Positions 59,401-64,000 of a stretch of DNA of 64,000 bases are shown in pieces (positions within the stretch are counted from its first letter, which is position 1; every line of letters begins with the position of its first letter). This DNA is from M3007 sp046160625 (lineage in GTDB: Bacteria; Bacteroidota; Bacteroidia; Chitinophagales; Saprospiraceae). The stretch covers positions 57,208 through 121,207 of the forward strand of contig JBJXGZ010000135.1 of assembly GCA_046160625.1 (NCBI GenBank), read 5' to 3'. The notes beneath the pieces are model-generated. The model worked only from the letters and a program-made list of their open reading frames with translations. It was not told the origin of the DNA and did not search any database. The position numbers and the translations under genes are program-made.

Positions 59401-61570
59401 TCAGCACCCAATCTTGTTTTACCAATTGCAAAACCCCCAGGTCAAGTCGGCGAATTTTGGCCGAAAAATCAAAGACCGGGATGGAATCTTTGAAGTTAAT
59501 GTTACCATCGAACACAAAGTCTACGTTCGGGTCATCGCTTTCCACCTTCCCATCGAACACGTATTTTTCAAATTTCCCGTTCAGTTTTATGTCGCGGTAA
59601 GGGTAATTGTTGTAAAAAAACGTATCAACTATTCCGCTCACCCGTGCATTGATGGTAGGAAGGGTCAGGCCAGTGGAATTTTCCGCCACGTTGACCCGAA
59701 AGGTGCTGGGACCAAAATTACGGTCACCCGTCCAGGTTGCCATATCAAATCCCCTGATTTTCAAATCACCTCGATAAATGGCTTTTTCCGGGCCATCTTT
59801 CAGGTTCAACTGCATATCTACCCTGCCAGGGCCAAGGCTTGTGACAAAATCTCCATATAGCACGTGGTCGAATCCGTCGAAAAGCTGGTAACTGCCTGCA
59901 AACGAAATCCTGTTAAGTTTGAGAAACTGTTTCGGCGGTCTGAAACCCGGCACTACACGTGCGATGGTATTCATGTCTGTCACCAGTTGATCAAAATCAA
60001 AATTCAACACCATTGGCTCATCATTATCCCCCAATCCCCTCCCGTCGAATTCGCCGCGCAGGCGGGTAGAATTGCCCACCTGGATGTCAATATTGTCCGC
60101 TTTTAGTTTGCCATTCAACTTGCCGCTTATCTGGCCTGAAATATCTGCGATAAGGTCTTTATTCGTGGTAAAGAATTCATTTTCAAACACCGATTCCTCA
60201 AAATGCCGCACATCACCCAGCCGGATTTTCGATCCTGGGGCAAGGCGGATGTCCATGGTCACCTTTTCGTTGATATCACCCAAAAGATCGAGCCATTGGT
60301 CGTCTTCCGGCGTGTCTTCATATCGAAAAACAAGCGTGTCGCCCAGCGATGAACCGCCGGATGTCTGAATTTTTGCCCCATAAAGCGCTGTTACTGAATC
60401 AGTCAACATAAGTCGCCTGGCTTCGCCGTGCGCCAGGGCAAAACCGCTTTGCTCCCGAGCAGCGATATGTTTCATGAAGCAAAAAATATCGAAGACGTCT
60501 TCCGTGGAAGGCCTGCCTTCTGCATCCACCGCGGACTTTTCGCCAATGTAGATCTCTACCCTTTCAGCCTGTGTCTCAATATCCTGGACATCCAAATGGT
60601 TGTAGTCCATTACTTCCGTGGCAGTCTGTTTACCAGGCGAACTGCGGAAGTTATCAAAGCGAAAACCACTGTTTTGAAGTGTCAATTCCCCAATCATAAT
60701 GCGCAAAAGAGGGGCGATCTTTAGCGTATCAGTCTTTAACGTCACAGGTTTCACGTAAGGCACAAAGCCAGGCGGTGGATCGCTCCTGCCTTTCTCAAAA
60801 CCAAAATGAAAGCCAATGAACGAGAGGGACCGAACGTCTACAAAGTTGTTGGCAAGATCAATATTGTTGATTTTTACGTTCCCCTCGGCTACGCTATAGG
60901 ACATTATTTTGCTGCGAATCTCTCCCTCTCGATAGGAATATCGTTCTTCAAAAAATACAACATTCTTTAAGTTTAGGTTTTGAATTTTAATAGAAAAAGG
61001 GGTTTGTTTCTTATTCGTTTTGGAAGGGACGGCACCAAAAAGGTCGCCGATCCGGTAGAGCAGTTCGTTGAGGTTACCCCGGCGCTGGTCGGCCATTTTG
61101 CGGAGGTGAACACGGCCATTTGTAAGGCTTATCTCCCTGAATTCCAACCTGTTCCAAAGGATGGAGAAAAAATTACCAGAAAGCCCAGCGCTGAATTTAT
61201 CAGCGACAAGCAGGGTATCTCCATTTAAATCTTCGATATAAAGCCCTTCTAAAACCACATTGTCGAAAAACTCGATGTCCACGCGTTTCAACGCTACCCT
61301 TGTGCCGAGTTCTGTTGAAAGATAATTGGTGGTTTTGCGCACGAGCCAATTCTGTACCGAAGGGAGTTGCAAAACAAAATACAGTGCGACAAGCACGAGG
61401 AATATCACAAAAAGGAAGTTCTCCACACGGCGTAGCAAGTTTTTCAGCAGACGCCGTGTTGGAGAGTCGGGCTGTTGGGGTTGAGGAGGCTGTTCTTGTG
61501 TCGAGGGAGATCCTGTCATGCGTGTCGTTGGCGATGCAAAGAAACGCAGGTTTTCTGCCAAAAAGTGCAT
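56441..61570 (-). CDS. TamB-like translocation and assembly module / AsmA-type lipid transfer protein
   Basis: This protein of about 1,709 residues spans the periplasm. A short Pro/Gln-rich cytoplasmic tail and one membrane span (FLFVIFLVLVALYFVLQL, near residue 55) precede an AsmA-like N-terminus (LSTELGTRVALKRVDIEFFD). Over a thousand residues of repeating beta strands, typical of the lipid-conducting groove, follow. The C-terminal DUF490 block (GDGNIRLGINREGEFTMYGG, RGEYLFTLLNFVNKPFVVTKGG) binds the outer-membrane partner in known homologues; the role is outer-membrane biogenesis or phospholipid transport. The start is ATG at 61570, with a second ATG at 61519 equally possible. The region between them resembles a worn CHAERSEES-type repeat. 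A TAATG overlap links it to the DUF4442 gene. Confidence 0.9.
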   Translation of the reverse strand: MHFLAENLRFFASPTTRMTGSPSTQEQPPQPQQPDSPTRRLLKNLLRRVENFLFVIFLVLVALYFVLQLPSVQNWLVRKTTNYLSTELGTRVALKRVDIEFFDNVVLEGLYIEDLNGDTLLVADKFSAGLSGNFFSILWNRLEFREISLTNGRVHLRKMADQRRGNLNELLYRIGDLFGAVPSKTNKKQTPFSIKIQNLNLKNVVFFEERYSYREGEIRSKIMSYSVAEGNVKINNIDLANNFVDVRSLSFIGFHFGFEKGRSDPPPGFVPYVKPVTLKTDTLKIAPLLRIMIGELTLQNSGFRFDNFRSSPGKQTATEVMDYNHLDVQDIETQAERVEIYIGEKSAVDAEGRPSTEDVFDIFCFMKHIAAREQSGFALAHGEARRLMLTDSVTALYGAKIQTSGGSSLGDTLVFRYEDTPEDDQWLDLLGDINEKVTMDIRLAPGSKIRLGDVRHFEESVFENEFFTTNKDLIADISGQISGKLNGKLKADNIDIQVGNSTRLRGEFDGRGLGDNDEPMVLNFDFDQLVTDMNTIARVVPGFRPPKQFLKLNRISFAGSYQLFDGFDHVLYGDFVTSLGPGRVDMQLNLKDGPEKAIYRGDLKIRGFDMATWTGDRNFGPSTFRVNVAENSTGLTLPTINARVSGIVDTFFYNNYPYRDIKLNGKFEKYVFDGKVESDDPNVDFVFDGNINFKDSIPVFDFSAKIRRLDLGVLQLVKQDWVLIGDIKQLELRGRNVDEIVGSANLQNFKILENLEEYYNLDYLRFNSYFRPDGTRYFGFDSDVATGQVTGEFSIAQAPKNLLRLLGKYHPAFVEKLGFPANDSLPLSDHYDLSFQIRNSRNLAKLFVPGLDTLRDVRASASVDARRGYSNLVVEAPLIRFGNTEFRDPSLRWTSESDSAWLYLRLPENRTGKKNRLPAITLGGPLVGDVFHLKLEANDETPNTIVESIYLNGDLSIADSVWQLSLNASKIKLFSQEWLIEDENYIRFGANYFETKDLELFNGIKRITLESLNNGRGLKFGLTNFDLSEVNRFLDSEQIRLSGKAYDFEIRIEDVFLMRNIRVDLLSEMLYINEKPYGEVLCNFELPDLSKPLTGKVFLLEKGTQKQRLRVSGAYLIDADEEADDQKVEGTEIVLRPGEFSAEVTANDFPFEVIETIVPEISETEGLFDANLRTKGDLGHPVVEGTLLVKEGAFQIDYLKTLFHIKNQPINFTKNKISADGDTIFDATRQHFALVTGGLEHDHFAKWRVNCRVQSRDQNFLVLNTSAADSDLYYGRAEGSFIADFTGTFSRTNIAIEAKTGSGTRLFIPLSSTADAKEAQFINFDKNKPKAESRKNKSFVSADLKGLNFEMDLTVTDLAEIQLIFDEQTGDIIKGRGDGNIRLGINREGEFTMYGGYQIVRGEYLFTLLNFVNKPFVVTKGGTINWYGDPYGAQINLDATYEINTSVYNFVKEELELLRNVRPRLLAEASKATRVIVNMHLAGDLLKPNITFGLSFPNITSELKSLTDNKLRLIRQDQAELSRQVFGLVVIGSFLPPSSAGFIQSSDYVATAFNTLTQMISTQFSNYLGGLASEWFGGAVSSLDFDIVYSDYQKDVLADPSLLGGREVNVRLSSGFIDDRVTVQVGSQFGVGGTGITTADGFLGEDVTVQIALTENRQWRLKVYQRTEPDVSGQRSLRFGLGLSFQKDYDTFEDMWKSFGRAFSKRRGG

Positions 61571-61676
61571 CGTGGCAAGCAATCTCTATACTTTTGAGGT
61601 GAAAAAGTCATTGGTCATTGGTCATTGTCCACATTCACCCCATTGACCACATTGTCCACATTTTCATATTACCTTC

Positions 61677-62234
61677 ATGGAAATTGCCTTCGGCCTACTC
61701 GTGCTTGCGCTCATCATCCTGGGGCTTCGCAACCGAAAAAAGGAAAAAAAGGAATGGATCAAAGAGGAGCGTTACGAAGAAAGCGGCGCCTGGATTGACA
61801 AACGTTATGGCGAACGAGGCACCTATGGCTCTCTTGATGAAGAGATGGAGACCAATCGGCGTTATATTGCCACACAAAGCAAAATCAGTGCCCTGGCCAT
61901 GGCTACACAAGCGTTTTGTTTTGCACAACACCCTGATTTTCAAACCCTAAGCGACGAGCATATCAAGCGTCACCTCGCATTTTGCAAATCAGAGGCCGTG
62001 GGGCTTGTTGAGCAAATCGAACAGCTCACAATTGGCAACGGGATCAGCAGTGTTGAAGCCCCTTTGCTACCCAATGTGCTCCGCACTGCACTGAAAAAAC
62101 ACGTTCTAGGCTTATCGTACGAACATTTTCCAAAACTTTTGGATTTGGAAATTGAGCAAATTCAAAAATTTGATCGTGCTGTGGAACACCTTTCCAAACG
62201 GGTGCTCGAGGAGATTGATCGGTTGAAGTCTTGA
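61677..62234 (+). CDS. Small membrane-anchored protein of unknown function
   Basis: The 185-residue product has one N-terminal span (residues 3-17, IAFGLLVLALIILGL) followed by a highly charged, helical cytoplasmic region (NRKKEKKEWIKEERYEES, then ERGTYGSLDEEMETNRRYIATQ) and a helical C-terminal half (QTLSDEHIKRHLAFCKSEAVG; LSYEHFPKLLDLEIEQIQKF). I do not recognise the family. It is divergent from tamB and lies about 190 bases before rpoD on the same strand. Confidence 0.65.
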   Translation: MEIAFGLLVLALIILGLRNRKKEKKEWIKEERYEESGAWIDKRYGERGTYGSLDEEMETNRRYIATQSKISALAMATQAFCFAQHPDFQTLSDEHIKRHLAFCKSEAVGLVEQIEQLTIGNGISSVEAPLLPNVLRTALKKHVLGLSYEHFPKLLDLEIEQIQKFDRAVEHLSKRVLEEIDRLKS

Positions 62235-62386
62235 AAAATTTTATTTCTTTCATTGCAAACTTCAAGCCTTCTGAACAAAATTTATCGCAAGCCGTTACAA
62301 TTAATCTTTCCTAAAAATTTTTCCGCCTAAATCTTTCAACTTTCGCCTTATTTGAAAAAAATAGGGCGCAAACGCTTTGAAAAATT

Positions 62387-62394
62387 TAACTTTG
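62387..62394 (+). promoter_or_regulatory. Putative -7 box TAACTTTG for rpoD
   Basis: TAACTTTG fits TAnnTTTG and is followed by CGCCG; its end is 29 bases before the rpoD ATG at 62423. An A/T-rich stretch upstream suits a housekeeping promoter, but no TTG is found at -33 spacing. Confidence 0.5.
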
Positions 62395-62422
62395 CGCCGA
62401 AAATCACACAGCAGTACAATAC

Positions 62423-63292
62423 ATGAGGCAGTTAAAAATTACGAAGTCCATTACGAACCGGGAAAGCCAGTCCCTCGAAAAGTATCTTCAAGAGATTGGC
62501 AAAGTGGACCTTCTGACCCCCGAAGAAGAAGTTGACCTCGCCAAACGCATCAAGCAAGGCGACCAAATAGCACTCGAAAAACTAACGAAAGCCAACCTCC
62601 GTTTTGTCGTTTCCGTTGCAAAACAATATCAAAATCAAGGACTTAGTCTGTCTGACCTGATCAACGAAGGCAACCTTGGCCTTATCAAAGCCGCCCAGCG
62701 TTTTGACGAAACCCGAGGCTTCAAGTTCATTTCTTATGCCGTTTGGTGGATTCGTCAAAGCATCCTTCAGGCCTTGGCCGAGCAGAGCCGTATCGTGCGA
62801 CTGCCTTTGAACAAAGTAGGCTCGCTCAATAAAATCAACAAGGCTTTTAGCCAACTTGAACAGGAATTCGAGCGCGAACCAAGTGCAGAGGAACTTGCCG
62901 AAATGCTCGAAATTACCACCGATGAAGTTGAAACTACCCTCGGTGTGGCCGCCCGTCACGTTTCTATGGATGCGCCATTTGTGGAAGGGGAAGACAATTC
63001 GCTGCTCGACGTACTGGAAAATAACACCATGCCCGGCACCGACTCGCACCTCGATTACGCCGACTCGCTGCGTCGCGAAATTGAACGTTCGCTTGGCACA
63101 CTCACGGACCGTCAGGCTGATGTGATCAAACTATATTTCGGTATAGGTGTGGAACACCCTCTTTCATTAGAAGATATTGGTGACAAATTTGGGCTTACCC
63201 GTGAGCGCGTACGCCAGATTAAAGACAAGGCTATCAATAAGTTGCGCGCAACGAGCCGCAGCAAATTGCTCAAAACATATTTAGGGGCGTAG
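62423..63292 (+). CDS. rpoD: Primary RNA polymerase sigma factor, Bacteroidota RpoD type
   Basis: The 289-residue size, without the long region 1.1 of proteobacterial sigma-70, is typical of the phylum's primary sigma factor. Region 1.2 (SLEKYLQEIGKVDLLTPEEE), region 2 (ANLRFVVSVAKQYQNQGLSL, DLINEGNLGLIKAAQRFDET, and 2.3-2.4 FISYAVWWIRQSILQAL), region 3 (VRLPLNKVGSLNKINKA) and region 4 (LTDRQADVIKLYFGIG, LTRERVRQIKDKAI) are complete. This factor reads the TTG/TAnnTTTG promoters noted across the window. A strong terminator follows, so it is transcribed alone or with the upstream small gene. Confidence 0.96.
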   Translation: MRQLKITKSITNRESQSLEKYLQEIGKVDLLTPEEEVDLAKRIKQGDQIALEKLTKANLRFVVSVAKQYQNQGLSLSDLINEGNLGLIKAAQRFDETRGFKFISYAVWWIRQSILQALAEQSRIVRLPLNKVGSLNKINKAFSQLEQEFEREPSAEELAEMLEITTDEVETTLGVAARHVSMDAPFVEGEDNSLLDVLENNTMPGTDSHLDYADSLRREIERSLGTLTDRQADVIKLYFGIGVEHPLSLEDIGDKFGLTRERVRQIKDKAINKLRATSRSKLLKTYLGA

Positions 63293-63321
63293 GCGTATGT
63301 TTCAAGGTTTTCTTGTTTTTT

Positions 63322-63359
63322 AAAATGAGCCAATCCGAATTTTTGGGTTGGCTCATTTT
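63322..63359 (+). terminator. Intrinsic terminator of rpoD
   Basis: AAAATGAGCCAATCC at 63322-63336 pairs with GGGTTGGCTCATTTT at 63345-63359 with one wobble mismatch, with T-rich sequence after it. Confidence 0.85.
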
Positions 63360-63430
63360 GATTATTGGAAAAAAGGTTCGATATTGTAGTGGTTAATGAA
63401 ACAAATTACCATAACAAACCATTGAATGTC

Positions 63431-63847
63431 ATGAAAACATGCTCAAAATCCTATTTGAAAGACCTAACATATCAAATCACCGGAGCCTGTATTGAAGTCC
63501 ATAAATTGATAGGGCCAGGCCATTTTGAAAGTGTTTATCTCAAATGCCTAAAAAGAGAATTAGAACTCAGGGGCATTCGATATGAATCTGAATTTCGGGT
63601 GCCAGTCCATTACAAGGGCTTGGAGATTGATACTGACCTCCGTTGTGATTTATTAATCGAAGAGGTTTTGGCGGTTGAACTCAAAGCTGTCGAATCTTTG
63701 CTTCCAGTTCATGAGGCACAAATCATAACATACATGAATTTGCTCCATGTGCCGAAAGGTATTATAGTCAACTTTAATGTTGCTAACTTGTACCGTGAAG
63801 GGCAGAAGACCTTCGTAAATGAGATGTTTCGCGACTTGCCCGATTAG
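63431..63847 (+). CDS. GxxExxY family protein
   Basis: A 138-residue protein with the signature GHFESVY in GPGHFESVYLKCL, typical of the GxxExxY family, whose fold is likely PD-(D/E)XK nuclease-like (DLRCDLLIEEVLAVELKAVE, with the D...E-x-K pattern). Function is unknown; no partner is evident. The ATG at 63431 is chosen because the family starts near YLKDLTYQITGACIEVHK; the frame opens 22 codons earlier with no homology signal. Directly followed by tandem repeats. Confidence 0.85.
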   Translation: MKTCSKSYLKDLTYQITGACIEVHKLIGPGHFESVYLKCLKRELELRGIRYESEFRVPVHYKGLEIDTDLRCDLLIEEVLAVELKAVESLLPVHEAQIITYMNLLHVPKGIIVNFNVANLYREGQKTFVNEMFRDLPD

Positions 63848-63856
63848 GGATTGGAA

Positions 63857-64000
63857 TTAAACCACATAGTTTTATTGAACCACATAGTTTTATTGAACCA
63901 CATAGTTTTATTGAACCACAAAAGGCACAAAAGGACACATAAGGTTATTAAACCAAATAGTCTTATTGAACCACAAAAGGCACAAAAGGACACATAAGGT
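63857..64000. repeat. Tandem repeats of the AACCACATAG / AACCACAAAAGGCACA family
   Basis: Three exact 18-base units ACCACATAGTTTTATTGA (63861-63914) are followed by a 30-base unit starting ACCACAAAAGGCACAAAAGG (63915-63944), a spacer, and a second identical unit (63970-63999) running to the window edge. The units are shared with the inverted repeats at 10821-10903 and 15215-15304, so this looks like a place where family members accumulate. Confidence 0.88.

Noticed and set aside
61517..61560. A further CHAERSEES-type repeat at the tamB start.
   Set aside because: The likeness (GCATGACAGG with TTTCTTTGCATCGCC on the minus strand) is too worn to call; it is only used to question the start codon.

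Overview
The window reads as chromosomal DNA of a free-living member of the Bacteroidota, most likely of the Saprospiria type. The evidence is a short (289 aa) RpoD of the Bacteroidota kind, many very large secreted proteins ending in type IX secretion (T9SS) C-terminal sorting domains, SprB-like repeats, a TamB homologue, paired OmpH/Skp chaperones, lack of Shine-Dalgarno sequences, and promoter-like TAnnTTTG or TAnnTTCG boxes before many genes. No rRNA, tRNA, CRISPR array, transposase or phage gene was seen.

Layout. 0-2.7 kb: the 3' end of a UvrD-type helicase/Fe-S nuclease and a TPR membrane protein. 2.7-10.8 kb: minus-strand cell-surface genes, namely a giant HYR-like adhesin broken by a one-base frameshift, a secreted protein of unknown function, and a YadA-head/S74-chaperone protein. 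11.2-28.1 kb: mostly housekeeping and metabolism (penicillin-acylase family hydrolase, ferredoxin-NADP reductase, histidine ammonia-lyase, two OmpH proteins, two tandem GT22-like mannosyltransferases, MetH, a KirBac channel, a DASH cryptochrome). 28.3-31.6 kb: another T9SS cargo. 31.6-37.4 kb: an accessory island with an HNH nuclease, a membrane-anchored TIR protein overlapping an exported 14-repeat WD40 protein, a GNAT, a decayed copy of the WD40 3' end, and a MntA-HepT toxin-antitoxin pair. 37.5-42.1 kb: prolyl oligopeptidase, an unknown secreted protein and MurB behind a dense palindrome cluster. 42.1-46.5 kb: TIR-SUMF1/FGE protein, TPR-adenylate cyclase and lipoprotein. 46.9-55.0 kb: two giant T9SS cargos with divergent promoters. 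55.2-61.6 kb: YdjM-like membrane hydrolase, DUF4442-like protein, TamB. 61.7-64.0 kb: an unknown membrane protein, RpoD, and a GxxExxY protein followed by short tandem repeats.

Two themes stand out. First, several unrelated families of short palindromic repeats are scattered through the window, and some sit inside genes: in frame inside metH, the helicase and the YdjM-like gene, or supplying the stop codon of three other genes. Second, the TIR-transmembrane and exported-WD40 gene pair looks like an envelope-spanning sensor/effector module, close to a second TIR gene and a MntA-HepT pair. Two short minus-strand transcription units (promoter-like TTG-N21-TA followed by an intrinsic terminator) are candidate small RNAs.
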